Notes under the pieces: model-generated | What the model was told of the DNA's origin: nothing | Database searches by the model: none | The model's input: the letters and a program-made list of their open reading frames with translations, nothing else | Part shown: piece after piece, positions 50,986 through 58,902 of the stretch | Layout of the letters: each line of letters starts with the position of its first letter | Numbering within the stretch: position 1 is the first letter of the stretch | Position numbers and translations under genes: made by a program | Assembly: GCA_002508705.1 (NCBI GenBank) | Contig: DAYL01000034.1 | Span: forward strand, 1-64,000 | Reading direction: 5' to 3' | Length of the DNA: 64,000 bases | Source: Methanoculleus sp. UBA374 | GTDB taxonomy: Archaea; Halobacteriota; Methanomicrobia; Methanomicrobiales; Methanoculleaceae

Positions 50986-52719
50986 GTGGAGAATCTTTCG
51001 CAGGTGACCAATATAGAGGTCGCGGCGGTCCTCGACGAGGTCGCGGACCTCCTGGAGATCAAAGGCGTCCGGTTCAAGCCGCAGGCATACCGGCGGGCAG
51101 CCCGGGCGATCGAGACTCTTCCGGAGGATATCGCCGACGTCGCGCGGGAGGGCGACCTCGATGATATCCCCGGCGTCGGCAAGAGCATCGCCGAAAAGAT
51201 CCGCGAGATCGTCGAGACTGGCCGCCTCGCTTACCTCGCGTCTCTCCGCGAGGAACTCCCGGAGGGCGTGCAGCACCTGGTCCGGCTTCCCGGGATCGGG
51301 CCGAAGAAGGCGGTCTATCTCGCCCGGGAACTCGGGGTCCGGACCGTCGACGACCTGGAGGCGGCGGCAGCGGCCGGCCGGATCCGCGACCTCCCCGGGT
51401 TCGGGGAGAAGACCGAGCAGAACATCCTCGAGAGCGTCCGGATGAGCCGGACCGCAAAAGAGCGCCGCCTTCTCGGGTATATCCTGCCCGTCGCCCGCGA
51501 TATCGAACGGCGTCTTTCGTCGCTCACGTCGGTCCGGCAGGTGAGCCTTGCCGGTTCGATACGGCGCAGGAAGGAGACGGTCGGGGACGTCGACGTCCTC
51601 GCGACCTCTTCGCGCCCGGAGGAGGTGATGGAGGTATTTTCCACCCTTCCGGGTATTGAGCGGGTTCTCGCCCGGGGAACGACGAAGACGTCGGTGGTGC
51701 TCGCGACCGGGATCCAGGTCGACCTCCGGGTTGTGGAGGACGGGCATTTCGGGGCCGCGCTCCAGTATTTCACGGGTTCAAAGGAGCACAATATTGCTCT
51801 CCGGAAACTTGCTGTTGCGCGAAACTGGCGGCTGAACGAGTATGGGCTCGTAGACCTTGCAAGCGGCAGGACGGTCGCGGGCGAGGACGAGGGCGGGGTC
51901 TACCGGGCTCTCGGTCTTGCCTGGATCGAGCCGGAACTCCGGGAGGACCGCGGCGAGATCGAGGCCGCACGGACCGGGACCCTGCCCGACCTCGTCGGCT
52001 ACGACGCGATCCGGGGCGATCTCCACGTCCATACCCGCTGGAGCGAGGGCGCTCACTCCATCGAGGAGATGGCGGAGGCGGCGCGAGCACTCGGCTACAG
52101 GTACATCGCCATCTGCGACCATTCAGAGGCCCTCCATATCGCCCGCGGCCTCTCCCCCGGGCGCCTGGCCGACCAGGTGCGCGAGATCGAGCGGATTAAC
52201 CGGGTGGCCGGCGATGATTTCACCGTCCTCTCCGGCACCGAGTGCAACATCGGCATGGATGGGAAGCCGGACCTCCCGGACAGCGTCCTCGCCGACCTTG
52301 ACGTTGTGGTGGCGAGCGTTCATTCCGGGTTCAAGCAGACCGAGCGGGAGATGACCGGGCGGGTTATCACGGCGATGCATAACGACCACGTCGACATCAT
52401 CGGCCACCCGACGGGGCGGATCCTCCTTGAACGCGAGCCCTACCGGATCGATCTATCTGCGGTCTATGATGCCGCAACAAAACTCGGTGTCTTGATGGAG
52501 ATCAACGCCTTTCCGTCCCGTCTGGACCTCTCCGACGTCAACTGCTTCGCGGCCCGCGAGGCGGGAGTCCGGTTCTCGCTCGGTTCGGACGCCCACAGCC
52601 GGGAGAACCTCCGCTACATGGAGTTCGGGGTCGCGACCGCCCGGCGAGGCTGGCTCTCGGCGGACGATATCGTCAATACCCACCCGCTTGCGGGGTTGAG
52701 AAGAGTTCTGCGGACATAA
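50986..52719 (+). CDS. polX: DNA polymerase/3'-5' exonuclease PolX
   Basis: 577 aa, complete PolX: HhH motifs IPGVGKSIAEK, LPGIGPKKAVYL and LPGFGEKTEQN; family X palm with GSIRRRKETVGDVDVL (catalytic Asp201 and Asp203) and Asp246 in IQVDLRV; a PHP domain beginning GDLHVHTRWSEG with ICDHSE, ASVHSGF, IGHPTGR and GSDAHS. It should be an active gap-filling polymerase for base excision repair, unlike the degenerate paralogue at 31.4-33.1 kb. GTG 50986 has GGAGG seven bases upstream; a GTG two codons earlier is less likely. Confidence 0.94.
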   Translation: MENLSQVTNIEVAAVLDEVADLLEIKGVRFKPQAYRRAARAIETLPEDIADVAREGDLDDIPGVGKSIAEKIREIVETGRLAYLASLREELPEGVQHLVRLPGIGPKKAVYLARELGVRTVDDLEAAAAAGRIRDLPGFGEKTEQNILESVRMSRTAKERRLLGYILPVARDIERRLSSLTSVRQVSLAGSIRRRKETVGDVDVLATSSRPEEVMEVFSTLPGIERVLARGTTKTSVVLATGIQVDLRVVEDGHFGAALQYFTGSKEHNIALRKLAVARNWRLNEYGLVDLASGRTVAGEDEGGVYRALGLAWIEPELREDRGEIEAARTGTLPDLVGYDAIRGDLHVHTRWSEGAHSIEEMAEAARALGYRYIAICDHSEALHIARGLSPGRLADQVREIERINRVAGDDFTVLSGTECNIGMDGKPDLPDSVLADLDVVVASVHSGFKQTEREMTGRVITAMHNDHVDIIGHPTGRILLEREPYRIDLSAVYDAATKLGVLMEINAFPSRLDLSDVNCFAAREAGVRFSLGSDAHSRENLRYMEFGVATARRGWLSADDIVNTHPLAGLRRVLRT

Positions 52720-52750
52720 GAGTGGGCCGGTGGTCACCGGTTACCCGCTC

Positions 52751-53188
52751 TCATGCCGCGTTGACGACATCCATGAGGCGGATGTCGAACGTCAGGGGTT
52801 TTCCGGCCAGCGGATGGTTTGCGTCCAGCGTCACGGTCGAAGTCGAGACGTCGCTGACGACGACGATTGCCGCCTTGCCGTCCGGCTGCTGGATCTGGAG
52901 TTGCTGGCCCGGCTCGGGGTTGATATCTTCGGGGAACTGCTCCCGGTCTACGGTAAGCGTCATGTCTTCACGGTGCGGACCGTATGCCTCTTCCGGGGGG
53001 ATCGTGGCGGTCTTTGTCTCTCCCGGCGTCATGCCGATCACAGCCTGCTCGAACCCGGAGATAATCTGTCCGTTGCCGATGGTGAACTCCAGAGGCTCTC
53101 GTTCGTTGGAACTGTCAAAGACCGTGCCGTCTTCCAGTTTCCCGGTGTAGTGCACCTTGACGGTGTCGCCTTCCTTTACCTGTGCCAT
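52751..53188 (-). CDS. FKBP-type peptidyl-prolyl isomerase (SlyD-like)
   Basis: 145 aa, archaeal short FKBP. Starts VKVHYTGKLEDGTVFDSS, contains the flap/IF insertion (YGPHREDMTLTVDREQFPED) typical of SlyD-like chaperones, and ends HPLAGKPLTFDIRLM. It accelerates proline isomerisation and acts as a folding helper in the cytosol. There is no histidine-rich nickel tail as in E. coli SlyD. Convergent with polX2, 31 bases apart. Confidence 0.94.
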   Translation of the reverse strand: MAQVKEGDTVKVHYTGKLEDGTVFDSSNEREPLEFTIGNGQIISGFEQAVIGMTPGETKTATIPPEEAYGPHREDMTLTVDREQFPEDINPEPGQQLQIQQPDGKAAIVVVSDVSTSTVTLDANHPLAGKPLTFDIRLMDVVNAA

Positions 53189-53221
53189 ACTGCTTCACCG
53201 GCGGGGTGGTGATCCTGACTC

Positions 53222-53905
53222 CTATTTATGCGTGTCGACCGAATCCTGGTTATCGGCGGAGACGGGAACTCCCGGCATTTGAGGGCGAAGATGTCGTTTG
53301 CCGTTCTTGCGGGCGGCGTGCAGGATCCCCATCACGCCCCGCACATCGTAGCCCGGGGTCCGGTCGATCGTAAAGTCGTAGTGCTCCCCGATGTAGTCGA
53401 GGAGCGCCCTGTTCACCGGCCCCCCGATCGGGGGCATGTGAAGTTCCATCTCGATCCGGCGCACCCCGTCGAGGGCCCCGGGCCGGATGGACCATTCCGC
53501 ACCCTCGCAGTCGCACTTCAGGAAGTCGCAGCCCCTGGCCGTATCGATGAACTCCTCGAGGGTCCGGGTTTTCACGGCGAGGGTCCGGTTTCCCCAGGCG
53601 ATCCGCCTTACGCTTCCATCGCCGAGCGCCCCGTCGAACACCGTGACGTCGACGCCGTTTGCTCTGACATTCTCCCGGAGTGCCTCCGTGAGGATTGGTT
53701 CGACGGCCAGGACCCGCCGGGATCTCCGGGCGGCCCGAATGCAGAACGCACCGACGTTCGCCCCAATATCGAGGACTCTCTCGTCCGGCCGGATGTCGTC
53801 GATGCGGTATTCGCCGACGACGTAGACGGCATCGGCCGAATCCGGCATCCTCCTGAAGGTTATGTCGTCGTAAGCGACGACCGATGTAACATCCTTTCGG
53901 GCCAT
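53222..53905 (-). CDS. FkbM-family methyltransferase
   Basis: 227-aa SAM-dependent methyltransferase. Motif I is VLDIGANVGAFCI, followed by an acidic VEPILTEAL end, and a post-motif DFLKCDCEGAEWSI segment typical of FkbM proteins, which O-methylate sugars or other hydroxyls. No membrane anchor. Substrate unknown; its neighbour FKBP is unlikely to be functionally linked. Confidence 0.82.
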   Translation of the reverse strand: MARKDVTSVVAYDDITFRRMPDSADAVYVVGEYRIDDIRPDERVLDIGANVGAFCIRAARRSRRVLAVEPILTEALRENVRANGVDVTVFDGALGDGSVRRIAWGNRTLAVKTRTLEEFIDTARGCDFLKCDCEGAEWSIRPGALDGVRRIEMELHMPPIGGPVNRALLDYIGEHYDFTIDRTPGYDVRGVMGILHAARKNGKRHLRPQMPGVPVSADNQDSVDTHK

Positions 53906-54877
53906 TGCATCAGGTAGCGTTTGGTCCCTTGCCTATATGGGCGTTCCTCCCCGGGATTGCCATGGTGCTCCCCTGCCCGGCCCCGCACGGAAGGTCCGAA
54001 TCCATGCTCTCCTATTATCCTTTTCGCGTGCCCATTTTACCATGAAACAGGTATAAATCAAATTTGATCGCTGTCAAACGACGTTTGCTTTTGATAACCG
54101 CTTAAGTCAGTATAAATTATTATCTCTCACGCATTGATGCTTCAGGACGAAGGCAGGCAGAAGGCCCACGACACCTGTAACCGTTTTTCGAAACTATCTG
54201 TGTGAGATGATCGTCGCAAAAAAGCTCTCCGGGCGCGGTCCATGCCTGCCCGCATTGCAGGCTCGTCGTGGACCGCGACCCGAACGCAGCAATCGGTCTA
54301 CGGGACTGCAATTCAGAGGGAGGGTGTCCCCGGGGACGACCTCGAAGGAGCAGTCACATGGACTTCACGGTCTCGCGTCTCCTAACTTCAGATCGGGTTT
54401 CCAGGAGGGCGTGACGCGTCGTCTGGTCACCCGTCAACGCCCTCTGGATGCAGGGTCGGCAGCACAGGTTGTCTGAACCCGGTCAGAGGCTTACAGCACA
54501 CCATGGTATTCGTATCTCTTGTGGGTGATATGAGTTTATTGGGCAGGTCTTACCGGGAGGATGCACTTGGTGATGAGACTTTCGGGAGATTCAGTGATTG
54601 CATCTCGTATCCGTTGACGCCACCACCCCCTTCGATGACAAAATACGTATTCTAGGATATAATCCTTTCTCCTATGGGAGGGGGCGGTGCCGGTATGCCG
54701 GGAAACCCCCCATACTTCCGGGCTGCCGTGAAGCACCCCCGTCAACCTTTACCAAATGAATTCCAGATTTCGTGTAAAAGCGTTCCGAATAAGCCGGAGT
54801 GTGGTTCAGCGGCCTTTCTCTTCACGTTGCCCGATAAAAGAGGTGCTCCGGAATGGAGCCAGCCCGCATGCTCTTAC
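53906..54877. other. Gene-poor region with a transposase remnant
   Basis: Nearly 1 kb without an intact gene between the FkbM methyltransferase and the DEAD-box helicase. It is more AT-rich at 54020-54120 than its surroundings. The only interpretable content is a TnpB-like fragment at 54211-54414; no terminal repeats or target duplication were spotted. The other open frames (for example 54206-54476 plus and 54536-54745 minus) are not supported. Confidence 0.5.
54211..54414 (+). pseudogene. Remnant of an IS200/IS605-type TnpB (OrfB) C terminus
   Basis: In this frame the sequence reads ACPHCRLVVDRDPNAA, then an IGLRDCNSEGG-like stretch and a stop codon at 54412-54414. A CPxC followed by LVxDRDxNAA is the signature of the C-terminal zinc ribbon of TnpB. 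The first CxxC pair, the RuvC-like catalytic core and any start codon are missing; the frame is closed upstream by TGA at 54208. It is a decayed fragment of an insertion element, with no TnpA transposase gene in view. Confidence 0.72.
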
Positions 54878-56491
54878 TTACCGCCTGTCCCAAGATACGT
54901 TGCTCCCCGGCGCTCCGATGATCTCGATCGGCTGGGTCAGTCGGACCCTTGCGATGGTTTTCCCTTTCATTCCCTCAATGACCTGGTCGGCGAGGTCGAG
55001 GGGGAGATCGACCGTGGAGTATGTCTCGTAGATATTGATTGCTCCGATTGCGGTCCCGGGAATCCCGGTCTCGCCTGCGAGTGCTCCGACAATATCTTTG
55101 GGCCGGATCTGGTGCTCTTTTCCGACCGGGATCTTGAGGAGAGCCAACCCCTGAGCCGGTCCGATCTCCTGCGGCAGGACCTGGTTCCTGTCGCCCGGAC
55201 TGCTCCCGGCAAGCTCCATCTTCAGGAGGGCCGCGGCAACCTCAAGTGAGGTGTAGTCTTCGGATATCTGGTCGACGAGGTTCATGTAGTGTTCAAGGTC
55301 GCCCTCCTCTATGATGTGCTGTACCCGGTCGATGAGTTTCCGTGTCCGGCTCTCCTCAACATCTCCCTGTGTTGGGAGCGGGATGCGGGCGATCTTGATC
55401 CGGGTGTAGTCCTGGATCGTCCGGAGTTTGAAATACTCTTTCGGGCCCACGAACGTGACGGCCCGTCCGGTGCGGCCGGCACGCGCTGTCCGGCCGATCC
55501 GGTGGATGTAATATTCGATGTCCTGCGGGACGTCGTAGTTGATGACCAGGTCGACGTCCTCTACATCGATGCCCCGCGCGGCGACGTCCGTGGCGACGAG
55601 AATGTCGATCGTCCCCGCACGGAACTTTGCCATCACCCGGTCCCGGAGGGTCTGTTTCATGTCCCCGTGGAGTCCTTCGGCGAAGTAGCCGCGGGCCTGG
55701 AGGTGCGTGGTCAGTTCGTCGACGCCCTTTTTGGTGTTTGAGAAGACGAGGGTCAATTCCGGGTCGTACATATCGAGCAGACGGGTGAGGACTTCGAGTT
55801 TGTCTCTATTCCGCACCTCAATGTAGAGTTGCTCGATCTGCGGGACGGTCACCTCGCGCCGTGCGACAGAGATGAACTCGGGGTTCTTCTGGAACTTCTT
55901 CGAGATATCGAGGATGGGTTTCGGGAGGGTGGCCGAGAAGAGAACCGTCTGGCGGTCTTTTGGTGTTTCGTCCAGGATCTTCTCGATATCTTCACGAAAT
56001 CCCATATCCAGCATCTGGTCGGCTTCGTCGAGGACGACCAGGCCTACCCGGGCAAACGAGAGCGTCCCGCGGTCGAGGTGGTCGAGCACCCGGCCGGGGG
56101 TCCCGACAACGATCTGGACGCCGCGTTGCAATGCCTTGAACTGCCGGTCTATCGGCTGGCCACCGTAGATCGGGGTGGTGCTGATGCCCTTGTGGTATTT
56201 TGCCAGGCGGGAGAACTCTTCGGCGGTCTGAATGGCGAGTTCTCGGGTGGGAGAGAGGACAAGAACCTGTGTCGCCCGGCTGTCGGGGTCGACGCGCTCA
56301 ATTGCCGGGATGCCGAACGCTGCCGTCTTTCCTGTCCCGGTCTGGGCCTGGCCGGTCACGTCGCGGCCTTTGAGTATCATTGGTATTGTGCGTACCTGGA
56401 TCGGCGTGGGCTCCTCAAAGCCCAGGTCTTCTATCGCCTGGAGTGTCTTTTGCGAGATATTGAAATCCTGAAAGGTAACGTTATTTTCCAT
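54878..56491 (-). CDS. DEAD-box RNA helicase with DbpA-type C-terminal domain
   Basis: 537 aa. All helicase motifs are present: Q motif (FEEPTPIQ), I (AQTGTGKT), Ia (PTRELAIQ), II (DEAD), III (SAT), IV (LVFSNT), V (ATDVAARGID) and VI (HRIGRTARAGR). Residues from about 445 form a DbpA/CsdA-like RNA-recognition domain (IVGALAGETGIPGTAIGAIN), which targets rRNA in bacterial homologues. Likely assists ribosome assembly or RNA unwinding under cold stress. Starts at ATG 56491; the stop is followed by the gene-poor region. Confidence 0.95.
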   Translation of the reverse strand: MENNVTFQDFNISQKTLQAIEDLGFEEPTPIQVRTIPMILKGRDVTGQAQTGTGKTAAFGIPAIERVDPDSRATQVLVLSPTRELAIQTAEEFSRLAKYHKGISTTPIYGGQPIDRQFKALQRGVQIVVGTPGRVLDHLDRGTLSFARVGLVVLDEADQMLDMGFREDIEKILDETPKDRQTVLFSATLPKPILDISKKFQKNPEFISVARREVTVPQIEQLYIEVRNRDKLEVLTRLLDMYDPELTLVFSNTKKGVDELTTHLQARGYFAEGLHGDMKQTLRDRVMAKFRAGTIDILVATDVAARGIDVEDVDLVINYDVPQDIEYYIHRIGRTARAGRTGRAVTFVGPKEYFKLRTIQDYTRIKIARIPLPTQGDVEESRTRKLIDRVQHIIEEGDLEHYMNLVDQISEDYTSLEVAAALLKMELAGSSPGDRNQVLPQEIGPAQGLALLKIPVGKEHQIRPKDIVGALAGETGIPGTAIGAINIYETYSTVDLPLDLADQVIEGMKGKTIARVRLTQPIEIIGAPGSNVSWDRR

Positions 56492-56625
56492 TCTTTCATA
56501 TCTTGGTGTTTATGTATCTTTATCTTGTGGGGGTGACGGGGGCGCGCAGCAGATCTCAGTAGCGTGAGGATGAAGAATACAGGGCGTGTGTCCGTGTATC
56601 GTATCGCGTGTGGTGCCTTCCTGAA

Positions 56626-56634
56626 AGATATATC
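56626..56634 (+). promoter_or_regulatory. TATA-like element for the UDG-like gene
   Basis: AGATATATC centred about 30 bases ahead of the ATG at 56660, supporting a leaderless or near-leaderless message and that start codon. Confidence 0.4.
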
Positions 56635-56659
56635 ACTTCTGCGAAGCAAACCTCCTGGA

Positions 56660-57403
56660 ATGGATGTCAAAAACCCTCCGCCGGTGAGCGCCGCGAGGGT
56701 TCGGGAGGTCTACCGCCGCTACTCCGTCGGTCGCCCGGATCTCTGCGACGTCATCCTGCCGGAACTCCTGCCTCACGACGTTTGCAGCGCATACTGCAGG
56801 CCGCCCGACCGCATACGGGTGCTCTTCGTCGCCGAATCCCCACCCTGGTCTGCCGGGCGGCGCGAGGTTGCCGCACCTTCCGACTGTCTGAATCCCGACT
56901 ACCCCTACTTCTGGAACGGCCGCTACGACGTGCGACATCGCGGGGGACGCGCTCCGCTCTCCCTCGGGTTTGCGGAAAATTTGTTTCTGCTGCTCGGGCT
57001 TAACGGCGAATCGCGCCGGGAAAACCTTGATCTCTTCACCGGGAACGGCTTCTTCCTTGTCGATACCGTCAAGTGCGTCTTCCGGAAGAACCGGAGGGCG
57101 GCCGTTCCCGGAGGCCTCGTCCGGTTGAGCGCGCGGGAAATTCTCGGACGGGAGATCGCCGGTCTCGCCCCCGGATACGTCGTCGCCCTCGGAAGTACGG
57201 CATTCGCCGGGCTTCGCGAGATCGAGCCCTATGCGAATGCCCTCGCCGGTGTCAGGACGATTACAGAGATCTCCGGAGACCTCCGGGAGGTCCTCTTCGA
57301 GGAGAATCACCTTCTCTGTCTGCCCTATCCCGGCTGGCGCAACCGGGGCCGGATGGATCTTATCGAGGCGGGATTTTCAGCCGTCCGGGACCTTGCGGCC
57401 TGA
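56660..57403 (+). CDS. Uracil-DNA glycosylase-superfamily-like protein
   Basis: 247 aa, tentative. The core resembles the UDG fold: RVLFVAESPPWS near residue 55 where family members have a GEAPG-like loop, FFLVDTVKCVFRKN in place of the strand with N-K/C residues, YVVALGSTAFAGL after it, and HLLCLPYPGWRN where the HPS-type motif normally lies. No 4Fe-4S cysteine pattern is evident, so it is not a canonical family 4 enzyme. Could be a DNA glycosylase variant or a catalytically changed relative. Start at ATG 56660; the frame extends upstream but the TATA element lies in that extension. Confidence 0.6.
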   Translation: MDVKNPPPVSAARVREVYRRYSVGRPDLCDVILPELLPHDVCSAYCRPPDRIRVLFVAESPPWSAGRREVAAPSDCLNPDYPYFWNGRYDVRHRGGRAPLSLGFAENLFLLLGLNGESRRENLDLFTGNGFFLVDTVKCVFRKNRRAAVPGGLVRLSAREILGREIAGLAPGYVVALGSTAFAGLREIEPYANALAGVRTITEISGDLREVLFEENHLLCLPYPGWRNRGRMDLIEAGFSAVRDLAA

Positions 57404-57408
57404 CCGCC

Positions 57409-58095
57409 TCACCGGAACGTCTTTTTCCCCTCTTCGTACATCCTCTCCTTCTGTCGACGGAGTTCTGCGGCCTTCTTCTGCTCGTCGGGGTCTCCTTTCT
57501 CCTCGATCTTGATCTTCTGCGCTTCTTCCATCAGGTCGCTGCGACTCCGGTACCCGGACGGCCTCATCTTCTCCCTGTCCTCCCGGTACTCTTCCTCAAT
57601 CTGTTGCCGGTGCTCCTGTGCGACGGATTGGCCGGCCGGTCCGCCCACTGGAATCTCCTCGCCGCGGGCCTCGGCGGCTTTCTTCAGCCGCACCTCGAGA
57701 GTCCCGTTTTTAAACGTGGCGCCCGCCCCTTCGTCCTTGACATCGGTTGGGAGAGAGACCGTCCGGGAGAGAGAACCGATCCTCCGCTCCCGCATATGGT
57801 ATCCTGTCTGCTCCTTTTCGCTTGCCTCCTCCCGCCGGGCGGCGATCCGGAGCGTCCGCGGGTCAAGGAGCCGGACGGTTATGTCTCCTCTCTCAACGCC
57901 GGGGAGGTCGGCAACGACCACGACGTCGGTGTCGTGTTCGAGGACGTCGACCATCGTCCCGGCCCCGCCGGGGAGAGGTGGCTGCTGCGCGGTTCGTGAA
58001 AGGTTCTCCATCATCTCGGTGAACTGCCTCTGCATACCCGAGAGCATATCTTCAAACTCGCTCCATGGTTCGCGTGCCGATCTTCTCCACGCCAT
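57409..58095 (-). CDS. Small heat-shock protein, Hsp20/alpha-crystallin family
   Basis: 228 aa. The alpha-crystallin domain spans about residues 45-145: VDVLEHDTDVVVVADLPGVE, DPRTLRIAARRE, GSLSRTVSLPTDV and the final strand FKNGTLEVRLKK. It is longer than usual (about 150 aa) due to a charged, coiled-coil-like C-terminal tail (EEEYREDREKMRP to EEGKKTFR). ATP-independent holdase for unfolding proteins. ATG 58095 has GGAG ten bases upstream; the frame reaching 58200 is not needed. Stop codon is six bases from the UDG-like gene, convergent. Confidence 0.92.
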   Translation of the reverse strand: MAWRRSAREPWSEFEDMLSGMQRQFTEMMENLSRTAQQPPLPGGAGTMVDVLEHDTDVVVVADLPGVERGDITVRLLDPRTLRIAARREEASEKEQTGYHMRERRIGSLSRTVSLPTDVKDEGAGATFKNGTLEVRLKKAAEARGEEIPVGGPAGQSVAQEHRQQIEEEYREDREKMRPSGYRSRSDLMEEAQKIKIEEKGDPDEQKKAAELRRQKERMYEEGKKTFR

Positions 58096-58482
58096 GATAG
58101 TTCTTCTCCTGCCTGCTGGCGGTCTTCTGATTGCAGACACTTCGTATATATGTTCCTGTGCGGGGTGTGGGGCGGCCGGATTGAACGCGTCTCCCTTCAA
58201 AAGACTGATCCGGAGTATGGGTGATGCCTATGGGGAACGTGAAGGAAAATTCATGCCCATGGCTTCTGCAGCCCTGTATCCCCTGAAGTACGACCCGGAA
58301 CTTCCTGGGCGGGCGCCGTGAAGATGAGGGAACCGGCGAGTGGACAGAAGATGTTCATATAGGCAGTCTTCGCGTTTCTCTTCCTGCCAGATACACCTGC
58401 ATGTGCCGCCTGATCCGGCAGATCTTACCGAGTTCTCGTCGGTCGAACCTGTGCCCGGGGATGAATTCATATACTCGATATG
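58096..58482. other. Intergenic region between hsp20 and the cad operator
   Basis: No gene recognised on either strand. It contains the upstream region of hsp20 and a palindrome ATGAATTCAT at 58461-58470 close to the larger operator-like palindrome. Confidence 0.4.
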
Positions 58483-58496
58483 TGAATATATATTCA
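58483..58496. promoter_or_regulatory. Palindromic operator-like site (ArsR/CadC type) upstream of the metal ATPase
   Basis: TGAATATATATTCA is a perfect 14-base palindrome in an AT-rich island, flanked by ATATG and TATTT, which resembles ArsR/SmtB-family operators of the type TGAAxxxxxxTTCA. It also contains a TATA-like core, so a bound repressor would hide the promoter. A CadC-type repressor is encoded 3.1 kb downstream. The site lies about 400 bases before the ATPase start. Confidence 0.5.
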
Positions 58497-58529
58497 TATT
58501 TGTGGTGTATCGATGAGAAGGGACTGTTT

Positions 58530-58898
58530 ATGTCTATCGGAGAAGACCGAAAGGACCTGCGCTCACGCCGTTGCGGACGTCGGGACGGCAACTCTGCAAA
58601 CGAAGAGATGAGCCCTGCACCGGAAGCCCGGAAATTGGGCGGGATATTCAAACCGCCGAATACAGCCGGGGCGAAGACATTGCGAGTCATATCTCCCCCG
58701 GAGGCACACGCCTGCGATACCGGTGTCATTGTGTCAACGAGACCGCCGGCAGCATTTCATCGACTACGGCCGTTGCCCGGTGTACTCCCGGTCGACCGCC
58801 GCCGCGGGGAAAGATCGCCCGGGTATTCTTTAACCAGCGAACACGTCGGCTCGTTGCTGTCGCAGGATATCAAACACATCGGATACGGGCCGGAGTAA
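58530..58898 (+). CDS. Doubtful small open frame between operator and metal ATPase
   Basis: 122 codons beginning MSIGEDRKDLRSRRCGRRDG and ending four bases before the ATPase start, with its stop codon inside the ATPase ribosome binding site. Composition is arginine/proline-rich and codon use is poorer than its neighbours; no motif is recognised. It could be a leader frame, a broken gene, or chance. The region reads no better in other frames. Confidence 0.25.
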   Translation: MSIGEDRKDLRSRRCGRRDGNSANEEMSPAPEARKLGGIFKPPNTAGAKTLRVISPPEAHACDTGVIVSTRPPAAFHRLRPLPGVLPVDRRRGERSPGYSLTSEHVGSLLSQDIKHIGYGPE

Positions 58899-58902
58899 AA
58901 CA

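Noticed and set aside
54206..54476. 89-codon plus-strand frame over the TnpB remnant
   Set aside because: It is in another frame from the one that encodes the CPHC...DRDPNAA signature and has no recognisable product.
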